64,000 nucleotides of DNA, from contig NZ_AQPN01000049.1 of NCBI RefSeq assembly GCF_000403135.1, positions 1-64,000 on the forward strand, written 5' to 3'. The notes under the pieces were generated by a model, which was not told the DNA's origin, did no database searches, and saw nothing but the letters and a program-made list of their open reading frames with translations. Shown here one piece after another: positions 1-8,723 of this stretch (position 1 is its first letter; each line of letters begins with the position of its first letter). Both the position numbers and the translations under genes were made by a program. The DNA is from Arcticibacter svalbardensis MN12-7. GTDB lineage: Bacteria > Bacteroidota > Bacteroidia > Sphingobacteriales > Sphingobacteriaceae.

Positions 1-818
1 TCCTTAAGAGGTATCAAATTAATCCTGAAGTAGTTCCCACTTTTCTCAAAAGCCGAATAAGTCGTCTTTAATTCGGCCTGCACTTCCGCACCGCTATGTC
101 GTTGCAAAAAACCGTTTAAGGCACCTTCAAATTGCTGCACATCAGCTCCCTCTTTTAATAACACATAGGTATTAAAGTTACTTCTTAACCATTTATTTTC
201 TCTGCTTTCCGGCAGAGAGGACATGGAAAGAAAAAAATCGAAGTTAAAATGAGAGGTTTTAGGCAGGTCGCTAATTACACCTGTTACTTTATAATTGAGG
301 TGATCATCGAGCAGTAAAGTACGACCAAGCACCTGGGTACTATTGAAATACTTTCTGGCTGTCGACTCTGTGAGGACTACCGTATTGGGCTCCTTTAATG
401 CGTTAAGCGGGTTTCCTTCAATCATCGGCAAAGTAAATACCTGAAAAAGGGACGGATCAGCGTATACTAACTTATTTTCCCGGATGGTAACATTTCCTTT
501 TTTTATACGCGCCGACCAGGCATTTCTAAGACGTACCGCATCTTCTACTTCCGGGAAATCATCCTTCAAAGCTTGCGCCAGTGGAGACATGACCACAGCG
601 TAAAGCACCTCATTGTTGCCAAATTTAAGATCCTCATTTACACGATAGATCCGATCTGCTTTTGTATTAAACCGATCATAGCTCAACTCATCACTGACGT
701 AAAACACGATCAGCAAAAAGGCAGTTAGGCCTAAAGCTAGCCCCAAAATATTAATCGCAGCAAAACCCCTGTTATTTTTAAGGCTCCGGAAAGCTGAGGT
801 GAGGTAACTCTTCCACAT
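1..818 (-). CDS. ABC transporter permease, MacB/FtsX type (3' part outside window)
   Basis: The reading frame starts at the ATG at 818-816 and stays open to the window edge, so only the N-terminal ~272 residues are visible. The product opens MWKSYLTSAFRSLKNN and continues into a hydrophobic segment (INILGLALG, then a run ending in LIVFYVSDE), followed by a periplasmic MacB-like core domain (YDRFNTKADRIYRVNED). This is the usual start of Bacteroidota ABC permeases of the MacB/FtsX family, which use ATP hydrolysis to drive export or mechanotransmission across the envelope. The ATPase gene lies 11 bp upstream in the same direction and a membrane-fusion gene lies beyond it, so the three probably form one export unit. 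Substrate unknown. Confidence 0.85.
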   Translation of the reverse strand, partial: MWKSYLTSAFRSLKNNRGFAAINILGLALGLTAFLLIVFYVSDELSYDRFNTKADRIYRVNEDLKFGNNEVLYAVVMSPLAQALKDDFPEVEDAVRLRNAWSARIKKGNVTIRENKLVYADPSLFQVFTLPMIEGNPLNALKEPNTVVLTESTARKYFNSTQVLGRTLLLDDHLNYKVTGVISDLPKTSHFNFDFFLSMSSLPESRENKWLRSNFNTYVLLKEGADVQQFEGALNGFLQRHSGAEVQAELKTTYSAFEKSGNYFRINLIPLK

Positions 819-829
819 ATTAGTAAATT

Positions 830-1507
830 TTAAATCAGGATATTTTCTAATACAGTCTGACCATCCAGCAAACGTATAATGCGGTGACTATACCGGGCAT
901 CATGTTCGGAGTGTGTAACCATGATAATGGTAGTACCCTGCTCATTGAGGTCCGTTAATAGCTCCATTACTTCATTGCCATTGCTGCTATCCAGATTACC
1001 TGTAGGCTCATCTGCCAAAATGAGTTTAGGATTGTTCACCACTGCACGAGCTATGGCAACGCGCTGTTGCTGTCCCCCGGATAACTGCTGCGGGTAATGG
1101 TTCCTCCTATGCATGATCTGCATCTTTTCCAGCACCGCTTCCACCCTGGCCAACCTCTCTTTGACTGGTACTTTGGTATAGATCAATGGAAGCTCGACAT
1201 TTTCAAATACCGTCAGCTCATCAATCAGGTTGAAACTCTGAAACACAAACCCAAGGTTATGTTTACGCAGATGGGCACGTTTACGCTCCGTATAATGTGC
1301 AATCTCAGCGCCATTGAATAGGTAACTTCCACCATCAGCATCATCAAGCATCCCCAATATATTGAGCAATGTAGATTTACCACAACCCGAAGGCCCCATA
1401 ATGGCTACAAACTCTCCGGTATTTATCTCGAGAGATAACTTATTCAAGGCAATAGTTTCTACTTCTTCAGTGCGATAAAATTTTTCGAGATCAGTAATCT
1501 TTATCAT
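830..1507 (-). CDS. ABC transporter ATP-binding protein, LolD/MacB family
   Basis: A 225-residue nucleotide-binding subunit. It has Walker A GPSGCGKST (about 38-46), the signature LSGGQ (142-146), Walker B LILADEP (162-168) and the switch histidine in VTHSEHD (about 199). NLDSSNG after Walker B and the length are typical of the LolD/MacB subfamily, which pairs with four-helix FtsX-like permeases. It sits between the membrane-fusion gene (10 bp upstream) and the permease (11 bp downstream), so all three are presumably co-transcribed. It probably powers export of a small molecule, peptide or lipid. The substrate cannot be read from the sequence. Confidence 0.93.
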   Translation of the reverse strand: MIKITDLEKFYRTEEVETIALNKLSLEINTGEFVAIMGPSGCGKSTLLNILGMLDDADGGSYLFNGAEIAHYTERKRAHLRKHNLGFVFQSFNLIDELTVFENVELPLIYTKVPVKERLARVEAVLEKMQIMHRRNHYPQQLSGGQQQRVAIARAVVNNPKLILADEPTGNLDSSNGNEVMELLTDLNEQGTTIIMVTHSEHDARYSHRIIRLLDGQTVLENILI

Positions 1508-1517
1508 AATCTATAGC

Positions 1518-2771
1518 TTATTTTTTTAATATCAGTTCCTGCATGTCACCATACGTTTCATAACTTGAAGTCAGTACCTTATCGCCAGGTTTCAACCCTT
1601 GCATCACTTCGTAGTATTCCGGATTCTGCCTGCCAAGTTGAATGTCAGTTCGGTATGCTTTTTTGCCGTCTTCACTTACCTTAAAAATCCAGTTCCCGCC
1701 AGTTTGCTGGTAGAAACCACCTTTGGGCACCAATACAGCCTTGGTTTCATCACTCAGGGCAAGCCTGATCTGGAGCGTTTGTCCGCGGCGAATTCCTGCC
1801 GGCACTTTCCCTTGAAAGGCCATGTCCACCTGAAAGCGTCCACTAGTAACCTGGGTATACACCTTTTTGATTGTTAACTTATAGGTCTTGTCGGCGAAAG
1901 AAAAATCACCAGCCAATCCGTTGTAAATCCGAGGAAGATAATGTTCGTCAATGTCTACCTTGACTTTGTAGCCTGATAAAACATCAATTTGCCCCAGCCG
2001 TTCCCCTTTATTTTTATTCTGTCCTACTTCGGCATCCATGGAAGTAAGCTGACCATCAACAGGAGCCCTGACAATAAGATCGCCCACCTTTTTGCGCATC
2101 AATGCCAGAGTAGATTTCATATTTGAATACGATTCATTAGATTGATCCAATTGTTTTCGGGTAGACAGGGTATCCTGCTTTAAGATCTGCATGGCCAATT
2201 TCATGCGGCGAACCTGGTATTGGTAGGCGTTTTCAGAAGACTTAAACTCTTGTAGCCCGATTGCTTTTTGCTCAAACAAGTGTTTATTCAGTTTATAAAC
2301 CCGATCCGCTTCCTTCAGACCATTGTCCACGTCAGCCATTTGATTCAGTTTGGAAATGGTATTCTGTTGAGCCTGATCACGGGAAATCTGCATTTGCGTT
2401 AACACATTAAATACCTGGGTTTGCTGGTTTGCCAGACTTAATTCCAGATCGGTATTAGCCAGCTGCAGAATCGGATCGCCCTTTTTCATTTCCGCACCAT
2501 CTTCTACAAATTTACGATCCACCCGGCCGCCTTCTATCGCATCCAGGTAGATCGTCGTTAAAGGCATAACGATCCCGTTAACAGGAATAAACTCCTGAAA
2601 GTCGCCTTTTGCTATTTCACTGATGGTGATTCGTTCTACATCCACATTCAGCTTACTTTTGCCAGAACTAAAATAAATACTTCCACCGAGTAATACCACC
2701 AAACCTGTGATACCGGCTATAGTCAGTACCCTTTTAACGTTCCACTTCTTTTTTTCAATGACTCTGTCCAC
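1518..2771 (-). CDS. efflux transporter periplasmic adaptor (HlyD/MacA-like)
   Basis: A 417-residue membrane-fusion protein. A single N-terminal transmembrane segment (about residues 15-35) anchors it. It is followed by a lipoyl-like half (residues about 80-110, VDRKFVEDGAEMKKGDPIL), a long alpha-helical hairpin (about 115-235, rich in Q, L and K), the second lipoyl half (LIVRAPVDGQLTSMDAEVG) and beta-barrel/membrane-proximal domains ending in GLKPGDKVLTS. It would link the inner-membrane ABC pump to the outer membrane. First gene of the leftward export operon. A TACCTTTG element lies 42 bp upstream of its ATG, and a sigma-54-type regulator is divergently encoded beyond it. Confidence 0.9.
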   Translation of the reverse strand: MDRVIEKKKWNVKRVLTIAGITGLVVLLGGSIYFSSGKSKLNVDVERITISEIAKGDFQEFIPVNGIVMPLTTIYLDAIEGGRVDRKFVEDGAEMKKGDPILQLANTDLELSLANQQTQVFNVLTQMQISRDQAQQNTISKLNQMADVDNGLKEADRVYKLNKHLFEQKAIGLQEFKSSENAYQYQVRRMKLAMQILKQDTLSTRKQLDQSNESYSNMKSTLALMRKKVGDLIVRAPVDGQLTSMDAEVGQNKNKGERLGQIDVLSGYKVKVDIDEHYLPRIYNGLAGDFSFADKTYKLTIKKVYTQVTSGRFQVDMAFQGKVPAGIRRGQTLQIRLALSDETKAVLVPKGGFYQQTGGNWIFKVSEDGKKAYRTDIQLGRQNPEYYEVMQGLKPGDKVLTSSYETYGDMQELILKK

Positions 2772-3172
2772 TGTTTATTCGCTATTTCCATTAAGAGCTA
2801 CACAAAGGTATGCCATGATTTAAATTGCTGATTTTCAACAAATTAAATAGTACTAAATAGATAGAGCGTACGCTTCCGTTACAACAGGTGTACGGTAATG
2901 ATACAGTGGTTTTTATTGATAGAGTTCCTATAGACTAATGGCGTTTATGCACATAAAATGTTGATTTACATACCTAATAACCTGCAATTACCGGCTAGGT
3001 TACAGGTCAAAATAAGATTGCAAACTACATTGTGCTCCGACTGCAACAAGCGTTTGGAATAGCTTGACAATAGGTCAATGGATTAAACATATTTGAGCAA
3101 AGCAAATGATGCCTTTTTAAAAACTTCGATATATAATTATATATTTATCACAAGTAAAAGCTAAACTCGATC
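2772..3172. other. 400-bp divergent intergenic region
   Basis: It separates the leftward export operon from the rightward two-component pair. Apart from the TACCTTTG element at 2813-2820 I see no gene, terminator or clear operator. The last 60 bases before 3173 are very A+T-rich (ATATATAATTATATATTT), fitting a promoter for the regulator, but no standard -7 element is recognisable there. Confidence 0.5.
2813..2820 (-). promoter_or_regulatory. candidate promoter -7 element for the export operon
   Basis: On the minus strand this reads TACCTTTG, an exact fit to the Bacteroidota housekeeping -7 pattern TAnnTTTG. It would place a transcript start near 2806, about 35 nt before the adaptor ATG. No convincing -33 TTTG is seen. 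The bases just upstream read TGGCA, like a sigma-54 -24 element, but the spacing to the following TTG is one base short. Confidence 0.45.
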
Positions 3173-4525
3173 ATGATTCTTAAAAAAGCGAATGTATTAA
3201 TAGTTGACGACGATCCGGATGTTCTTACCGCCGTTAAACTTTTGCTTAAAAAAGAAGTGCACGAAATAATAACAGAAAAGAATCCGGAAAACCTGCATGT
3301 TTTACTCCAGCGTAACGCAGTTGATCTGATATTTCTTGACATGAATTATAACAGCGCCATCAACACAGGAAATGAGGGAATTTATTGGTTACGTAAAATA
3401 AAAGAATGGAAGCCTACAGCCTGTGTGGTCATGATAACGGCTTATGGCGATATCGATATCGCCGTACGATCTCTAAAAGAAGGAGCAAATGACTTTATAG
3501 TCAAACCCTGGCATAATGAAAAGCTGATTGATACCATTAAAGACCTGCTGGATAAAAGAGAAGGAGTCAAAAGTACCAGTGTTGCTCTAAAAGGAAAAGC
3601 TGGCACAACTTTTATTCTTGGGGAGTCGGATGTGATGCTGGATATTTTTCATAAAGTAAAAAAAATTGCGCCTACTGACGCGAACATATTGCTACTGGGT
3701 GAAAATGGAACAGGTAAAGACCTGATGGCGAAAGCTATACATGAACAATCTTTAAGAGCAAAGTTTCCTTTCATAAAAGTGGATGTGGGAGCACTAACCG
3801 ATACACTGTTTGAAAGTGAGTTATTCGGACATAAAAAAGGCGCCTTTACCGATGCCCGTGAAGATCGTCAGGGACGGTTTGAGGAGGCTCAAGGAGGCAC
3901 TTTATTTTTAGATGAAATTGGTAATATCTCCCTGCAGCAACAGGCTAAATTATTGACAGTATTACAAAACAGACAAGTTACCAGACTGGGTACGAATAAA
4001 GCAGTTGATATTGACATCCGGCTGATCTGTGCAACCAACTTACCTATTCATGAACTGGCAAACGAAACGAGGTTCAGGAAAGATTTAATCTACCGGATCA
4101 ATACAGTAGAAATCACCATGCCTCCGCTCCGCAAACGAAAGGAAGACATAGCGGTTCTGGCACAGCATTTTGCCAATTTATATGCGGACAAATATATGAA
4201 GCCTGCTGTAGAATTTGATTCGGCAGCTTTGCAAAAGCTAATGGCGTATGCATATCCCGGTAATGTGCGTGAACTTCAATATGCGATTGAAAGAGCGGTT
4301 ATTATGGCTGATGAACCTATTATTAAAGCAGAAGACCTCCTATTTTCGATACTGGAAAGCCAACCGGTAAGTATAGATCAGGATAATGTACCTCTTAGCG
4401 CAATGGAGAAGAATGCTATTTTAAGAGTAATAGATAAGCATAGTGGAAACATCACAAAGGCGGCAAAAGAACTTGGATTAACACGTACAGCACTCTATCG
4501 CAGACTGAGCAAGTATGATATTTAA
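3173..4525 (+). CDS. sigma-54-dependent response regulator (NtrC/AtoC family)
   Basis: A 450-residue three-domain activator. The receiver domain (1-120) has acidic residues in VDDDPD (11-16), phospho-acceptor Asp56 in FLDMN, the switch Thr in MITAYGD and Lys111. The AAA+ domain has Walker A GENGTGKD (176-183), the sigma-54 contact loop GAFTDA (223-228) and Walker B GGTLFLDEIG. The C-terminal Fis-type helix-turn-helix contains GNITKAAKELGLTRTALYRR. The presence of GAFTDA means it should still engage RpoN. Its stop overlaps the kinase start by 11 bp, so the two are translationally coupled. The divergent ABC exporter is the obvious candidate target. Confidence 0.95.
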   Translation: MILKKANVLIVDDDPDVLTAVKLLLKKEVHEIITEKNPENLHVLLQRNAVDLIFLDMNYNSAINTGNEGIYWLRKIKEWKPTACVVMITAYGDIDIAVRSLKEGANDFIVKPWHNEKLIDTIKDLLDKREGVKSTSVALKGKAGTTFILGESDVMLDIFHKVKKIAPTDANILLLGENGTGKDLMAKAIHEQSLRAKFPFIKVDVGALTDTLFESELFGHKKGAFTDAREDRQGRFEEAQGGTLFLDEIGNISLQQQAKLLTVLQNRQVTRLGTNKAVDIDIRLICATNLPIHELANETRFRKDLIYRINTVEITMPPLRKRKEDIAVLAQHFANLYADKYMKPAVEFDSAALQKLMAYAYPGNVRELQYAIERAVIMADEPIIKAEDLLFSILESQPVSIDQDNVPLSAMEKNAILRVIDKHSGNITKAAKELGLTRTALYRRLSKYDI

Positions 4526-5867
4526 AAAATATGAATGGCGACTGGTGCTGCGGGTTGCCCTGCTATTGGTCGCATTAACGGCCACTTCTTTGGCCTTAAT
4601 AAAAGGGATGTACCTGTTTCTGCTGATTACACTGCCTCTGGTGGGGTATCTGGTAGTTGACATGATCCGCTTGCAGCGGCGAATTCTGGAGGAGGTAAGG
4701 CAATTTATAGAAACCGTACGCTATCGGGATTTCTCACGTCATTTTGATGTACGAAAAGCACCTGCGGAACTTAAGTTAATCCGACAGGGGTTTAATGATA
4801 TTAACACAACCTTTAAGTCGATTAGTAGGGAAAGGGAAACTCAATATCAGTATCTGCAAAAGATTTTGGAACTAGTTGACACAGGAATTTTGTCGTACGA
4901 GATGGAATCAGGAGCGGTCAGTTGGGTAAATGAATCGTTTAAAAGACTGCTTGATATCCCTTATATTAAAACGATCCATTCTCTGGAGAAGCGGGAGGCG
5001 GCATTTTATAAGGAGATCATTCAACTTAAACCGGGAGAAAGTAATGTAATCAGCCTGACTCGCAACCAGCAGGTTATCAAGATCCTGGTCTCGGCCAGTA
5101 TCATGCGGACGGATCAGCAGGTGAATAAACTGATCGCTTTTCAGAATGTAAGTGAGGCTATTGACGAGACAGAATCAAAAGCATGGCAGAAGTTGCTGAA
5201 TGTGATGACGCATGAGATCATGAATTCGGTAGCCCCTATTTCTTCGCTTGCCGATACACTTAAAAAGCGATTACAGAGTCCTGATTTAGTTAACAGTACG
5301 CTTAGCGAAGAGTTGGATGATATTGAACTTGGGATTGACACGATAAAAAAACGCAGTGATGGTTTGCTAAAGTTCACCGAAAGTTATCGAAACCTGAATA
5401 AGATTACCAAACCTGATGTAACCAAAATAAGGCTGCGCAACTTGTTTGAGGACCTGAATAATCTGATGCGTCCTACACTTGAAAAAAAAAGGATTGAGTT
5501 GGAGATTATACTTCGAGATCCGGGTTTAACGGTGGAAGCGGATGTTCACCTGATTGAGCAGGTGATGATTAACTTGCTGGTCAATGCGATAGAAGCCGTG
5601 AAAGATAGTGAGCAGCCCCGTATAACCCTTTCGGCTGAAATACTGAAAAATAAAACGCTTGTAAAAGTGACAGACAATGGTTCAGGGATTCCTTTGGAAC
5701 TACTGGACAAAATCTTTATTCCTTTTTTTAGTACCCGAAAAACAGGCAGTGGCATTGGATTAAGTTTATGCAAGCAAATTATGCTGTTGCATAAAGGAAA
5801 CATCCAGGCGCAATCGGCTAAAGATCAGGGAACTGCTTTTATATTGCAGTTTGCAGGGGCGGTATAA
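4515..5867 (+). CDS. membrane sensor histidine kinase
   Basis: A 450-residue kinase partnering the regulator it overlaps. Two transmembrane helices lie at about 11-29 and 32-50 with almost no periplasmic loop, so it probably senses a membrane or cytoplasmic signal. A HAMP/PAS-like linker follows (about 51-215). The dimerisation domain carries the phospho-acceptor His233 in MTHEIMN. The ATPase domain has the N box VNLLVNAIEAV, G1 DNGSGIP and G2 GSGIGLSLCKQI. This NtrY-like kinase plus sigma-54 activator arrangement next to MacB-type exporters is common in Bacteroidota. The signal is unknown. Confidence 0.93.
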   Translation: MIFKKYEWRLVLRVALLLVALTATSLALIKGMYLFLLITLPLVGYLVVDMIRLQRRILEEVRQFIETVRYRDFSRHFDVRKAPAELKLIRQGFNDINTTFKSISRERETQYQYLQKILELVDTGILSYEMESGAVSWVNESFKRLLDIPYIKTIHSLEKREAAFYKEIIQLKPGESNVISLTRNQQVIKILVSASIMRTDQQVNKLIAFQNVSEAIDETESKAWQKLLNVMTHEIMNSVAPISSLADTLKKRLQSPDLVNSTLSEELDDIELGIDTIKKRSDGLLKFTESYRNLNKITKPDVTKIRLRNLFEDLNNLMRPTLEKKRIELEIILRDPGLTVEADVHLIEQVMINLLVNAIEAVKDSEQPRITLSAEILKNKTLVKVTDNGSGIPLELLDKIFIPFFSTRKTGSGIGLSLCKQIMLLHKGNIQAQSAKDQGTAFILQFAGAV

Positions 5868-5894
5868 ATGCTTATCAGTTGTAATTGCTTTTAG

Positions 5895-6224
5895 CTATTG
5901 TGGAATTGCTTTTAGTAATTCTTGCAATTCTTTAGGGGATAAATTTTCTTTTTCGGACTTATCATAAATAGAAATAAGGAAGACTGTACTTTCAGAAACA
6001 ACAAAATTGGTTATTAACCTTGCACCGCCAGACTTTCCCTTGTTTTTAGAAGCAATTGCAATGCGTATTTTATAGCAGTTATTACCCTATGCAATGCCAT
6101 GGGTTGGATCTTTTTCTAAAATCTCAAATAAAATAGTTAAATCAGATTTTAGAGAATGGTATTTTTTAGCCAGTTTTTTAAGTTCTTTTCTAAAAGAAGG
6201 AACAGCTATAATATCATAACTCAT
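5895..6224 (-). pseudogene. RelE/ParE-family toxin, broken by a nonsense codon
   Basis: Read from the ATG at 6224, the frame gives a 109-residue RelE/ParE-like toxin (start MSYDIIAVPSFRKELKKLA; later GNNCYKIRIAIASKNKGKSGGA cut here to its core YKIRIAIASKNK; end KELQELLKAIPQ) but with an in-frame TAG at 6089-6087, codon 46, just before GNNCYK. In related toxins a hydrophobic residue occupies that place, so a single base change from TTG to TAG explains it. The rest of the frame is intact, pointing to a recent inactivation. Its start overlaps the antitoxin stop (ATGA-type overlap, 11 bp). Translation would end at 45 residues, without the catalytic C-terminal half. Confidence 0.8.
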
Positions 6225-6420
6225 CTAATAATTGCTTTGCAGGGATGCCTTTTAGTTTACCTTGACGAATTAAGATAAGTTCGTCAACAGCTTCCTTTAT
6301 GTCTTCCATCAACACCGCTTTTTCATTAGAAATCGTTTTGGCTTTCACATAAGATAAACCTTTCAGCACTTCCAATAGGTGCAATGCTTTATCGTCTTTA
6401 ATGTCTAATAAAACTCTCAT
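6214..6420 (-). CDS. type II antitoxin, partner of a RelE/ParE toxin
   Basis: A 68-residue protein beginning MRVLLDIKDDKALHLLEVL and ending KGIPAKQLLDEL. It matches the layout of small Bacteroidota antitoxins encoded just upstream of RelE/ParE toxins: an N-terminal beta strand and helix that could dimerise, a charged middle (EDIKEAVDELI) and a C-terminal toxin-binding tail. The toxin gene begins inside its last codons, so translation is coupled. Because the toxin frame has a stop at codon 46, this antitoxin may now be an orphan. It could still protect against a related toxin encoded elsewhere, which would be an anti-addiction role. The family call rests on context and general resemblance. Confidence 0.7.
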   Translation of the reverse strand: MRVLLDIKDDKALHLLEVLKGLSYVKAKTISNEKAVLMEDIKEAVDELILIRQGKLKGIPAKQLLDEL

Positions 6421-6564
6421 CTTTTTCTATTTAACAAGTTCGTTATTTAAACAAATATAGGCAGAAACTTACTTTCATTAAGTATCTCCTAAATAATTAA
6501 GGAAAAACGTATTATCAGACGAAATTATTCAAAGAATATTTTCTACTTTATTTGCAATTCAATA

Positions 6565-7248
6565 TTACCAATTCACAATAAAAGGAAGAGTGGCATTTCG
6601 ATATCTTGGATGCGTTAATTGCTCTTTCATATTCCGGAAACTTTCAAGTGGTCCCTGAGCGGCAAAGGTATTTACTATCCAGGCGGGAATAACTCCTCCG
6701 GGATCTACCTGCAGGGTATATTCAAGCTTAACCAGGTTCTGGTCTAGAGGTATAATTTTCCAGAACCCCTTCGAGTGACTGATTCGTACAATTCCCTTTT
6801 TAATAGGTATTATACCGGATACTGCCGGAGCATCAACTGTGACAATCTTTGTTTGAGAATTTTGGAAGACACGAATATGAGCAACAAAATCGCGGTTTTC
6901 CATAGGCCATGGCAAACTAACTTCTGCGTAGTAATAAATATCTGAAGGTGAAACTTTACGTACTAAAACACAAGTCTTGGTATGATATACCCATTGATCC
7001 GTTTCGTTGACATCTAAAAGTAAAGTGACTAGTTGTGAAAGAGTCGTTTTTAACACGCATTCGACTTTAAGTGCTTTGACTTTTGAGTCGGGAACTGTAC
7101 GGGAGAATACCCGTATTCCGTCCTTTTCTGTGCTTAATTTCCAAGGTGATTGTGCAAAACTATTTGCAATCGGTAAAAGAAGAATTAGAAAAATCACCAG
7201 TTTTCCACTTCTGTGATAAAATTTACACCCCATTATTATTCGCCGCAT
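6565..7248 (-). CDS. secreted START-domain protein
   Basis: A 227-residue protein with an N-terminal signal sequence (LVIFLILLLPIANSFAQ), so it is probably periplasmic. The remainder fits a START/SRPBCC lipid-binding fold: WKLSTEKDGIRVFSR, the variable core, then LPWPMENRDFVAHIRVF and YTLQVDPGGVIPAWIVN, the last motif being typical of START proteins. Such proteins bind a hydrophobic ligand in a helix-grip pocket. The ligand is unknown here. ATG at 7248 and ATG at 7233 are both possible, and the second gives a tighter signal peptide. It stands alone, downstream of a strong terminator. Confidence 0.85.
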   Translation of the reverse strand: MRRIIMGCKFYHRSGKLVIFLILLLPIANSFAQSPWKLSTEKDGIRVFSRTVPDSKVKALKVECVLKTTLSQLVTLLLDVNETDQWVYHTKTCVLVRKVSPSDIYYYAEVSLPWPMENRDFVAHIRVFQNSQTKIVTVDAPAVSGIIPIKKGIVRISHSKGFWKIIPLDQNLVKLEYTLQVDPGGVIPAWIVNTFAAQGPLESFRNMKEQLTHPRYRNATLPFIVNW

Positions 7249-7327
7249 TCATTGCTATAAGTGCAATGTTATAATTAAAATTTTAAATTTTGTGGTAATG
7301 AGTAATAATAAACTAGTTATTTAGCTC

Positions 7328-7377
7328 CAGTAAACAAAAAGGCGCCTCAATAATTTGAAGCGCCTTTTTGTTTACTG
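7328..7377 (-). terminator. long hairpin terminator of the DUF4302 operon
   Basis: A perfect 18-bp inverted repeat: CAGTAAACAAAAAGGCGC at 7328-7345 pairs with its complement at 7360-7377, and the TCAA/TTGA bases inside can pair too. The arms hold T-runs on both strands, so it can stop transcription in either direction. It lies 12 bp past the end of the last DUF4302 gene. Confidence 0.9.
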
Positions 7378-7389
7378 CGAAAAATATCT

Positions 7390-8706
7390 TTATTCTGAGT
7401 AACTTCCAAATATCCCTGTAAAATAGATTGATGGGGTTTCTACACTTTTGAATTGTCCTAAAGCCCCAGTAGCTGTATCATAGTAATTCAAGGTATAGGA
7501 GCCAGTTTGAATAAGATCGGTGATTGGCTGCATTTCTGCAGATATATAATCTGCATTTCCACCGGTATTAGTCTCTGTGTTGGTAGGCAGTTGCGTAAAT
7601 TTAAAAGTGCCATTGGCCGATTTAGTATACGAATAACGGTAAGTTCCCTGATAGACCGATGTGAGAGAAAGATTATAGAAATAAACCTTCAGGTCCATAG
7701 TTTTATCCGCATCGTTCATATTGAACTCTACTGAATACAGATTAAAACCTGATTCGTATAATCCATCATCTGCGGTTAGCCATAACTCAGTAAAGGCGGG
7801 AGACCAACCTGGAAGATCAATAAAGTAGGGAGACCCTAACGAATACTGGAAGTAGCCAACAGTACCTAATAAATATTGAGGTGCAATGACTGGGATATCC
7901 GAGAGCTGAATATCCAGTCGTGCACCATCTATTTCCACATATAATTTTTCTCCCTGCGCATCCCAAAGTACCTCATAAACTGCTTTATCATTGATGAGGA
8001 TCGGGTTGCGAAAATAGATCCCCCTTGAGGTATAGGTATAATCAGATGTTGAGAATTTAATTCCCTTAGTAGTATTGAGCGAATTAGAGGTATATGCCTT
8101 ACTGATCGGATTGATTGAAATCTGAGTAGTGGTAGCTGCATCTTTTTTGAGGACCATATACACCGTGGAGTATAAATAATCTGAGATGTTACTTTTAATC
8201 CCAGCCATTTGTCCGGATGTAAATACCAATGCCGTAGGTGCAGAGGCTTTAATCAGCTTTAACTCGTTACTATACCGATTTCCAAGCAGCATTATCGTAT
8301 CACCCTTGCTGTACTGGTAGGCGAATTCTTTATCAACTCCAGCCTTTTCCAGACTATCCAGCTGGGAACCTTCTTCAAACGAAAGGGTGGGATTGGTAAC
8401 CTGTGTAGTTTGCATAGAAAATTTACTTTTCGAAGGTGTAGTAAGGGTTTCATCATCCAGATCCATGTAAAGAGTAGCCTCTTTGGCAACGGTATCCAGC
8501 TTGATGAACCCACTTATAATACCATCTTTAGTTTTAAGAAGTGTCGTCCAGCCCTCAGGTGAAGAAGAAAGGGTAGTTTTGAAGGCTGCTAGTTGTTCCG
8601 CGGGATCCACAAATGACTTCTCTACTTCAAAAGCCAGATCTTCACTCTTCTTACAGGAGCAAAATAATATGCTCAATAAACCTATATATATTATATTCTT
8701 GATCAT
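7390..8706 (-). CDS. DUF4302-like surface lipoprotein (copy 2)
   Basis: A 438-residue lipoprotein with signal peptide and lipobox LLSILFCSCKK, expected in the outer membrane. It opens with the DUF4302 pattern: a helix (AEQLAAFKTTLSSS), then PEGWTTLLKTKDG, a beta-strand with DLDDET, later YSYTKSANGTFKFTQL and a final YFTGIFGS. The function of DUF4302 is unknown. The family is found downstream of SusC/SusD pairs together with a zinc metallohydrolase lipoprotein, as here. It is a diverged paralogue of the gene 17 bp upstream, with the same motif order and nearly the same length. Last gene of the operon, followed by a strong hairpin. Confidence 0.8.
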   Translation of the reverse strand: MIKNIIYIGLLSILFCSCKKSEDLAFEVEKSFVDPAEQLAAFKTTLSSSPEGWTTLLKTKDGIISGFIKLDTVAKEATLYMDLDDETLTTPSKSKFSMQTTQVTNPTLSFEEGSQLDSLEKAGVDKEFAYQYSKGDTIMLLGNRYSNELKLIKASAPTALVFTSGQMAGIKSNISDYLYSTVYMVLKKDAATTTQISINPISKAYTSNSLNTTKGIKFSTSDYTYTSRGIYFRNPILINDKAVYEVLWDAQGEKLYVEIDGARLDIQLSDIPVIAPQYLLGTVGYFQYSLGSPYFIDLPGWSPAFTELWLTADDGLYESGFNLYSVEFNMNDADKTMDLKVYFYNLSLTSVYQGTYRYSYTKSANGTFKFTQLPTNTETNTGGNADYISAEMQPITDLIQTGSYTLNYYDTATGALGQFKSVETPSIYFTGIFGSYSE

Positions 8707-8723
8707 GATTTGACGTTTATGGA

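Noticed and set aside
1097-1321. Open frame on the plus strand inside the ATPase gene
   Set aside because: It is antisense to a conserved ABC ATPase and its translation resembles no protein. The same holds for the other antisense frames within SusC, SusD, GH3 and GH30.
2790-2830. Sigma-54 promoter before the adaptor gene
   Set aside because: TGGCA is present but the following TTG is one base too close, and sigma-54 spacing is strict. TACCTTTG fits the housekeeping pattern better.
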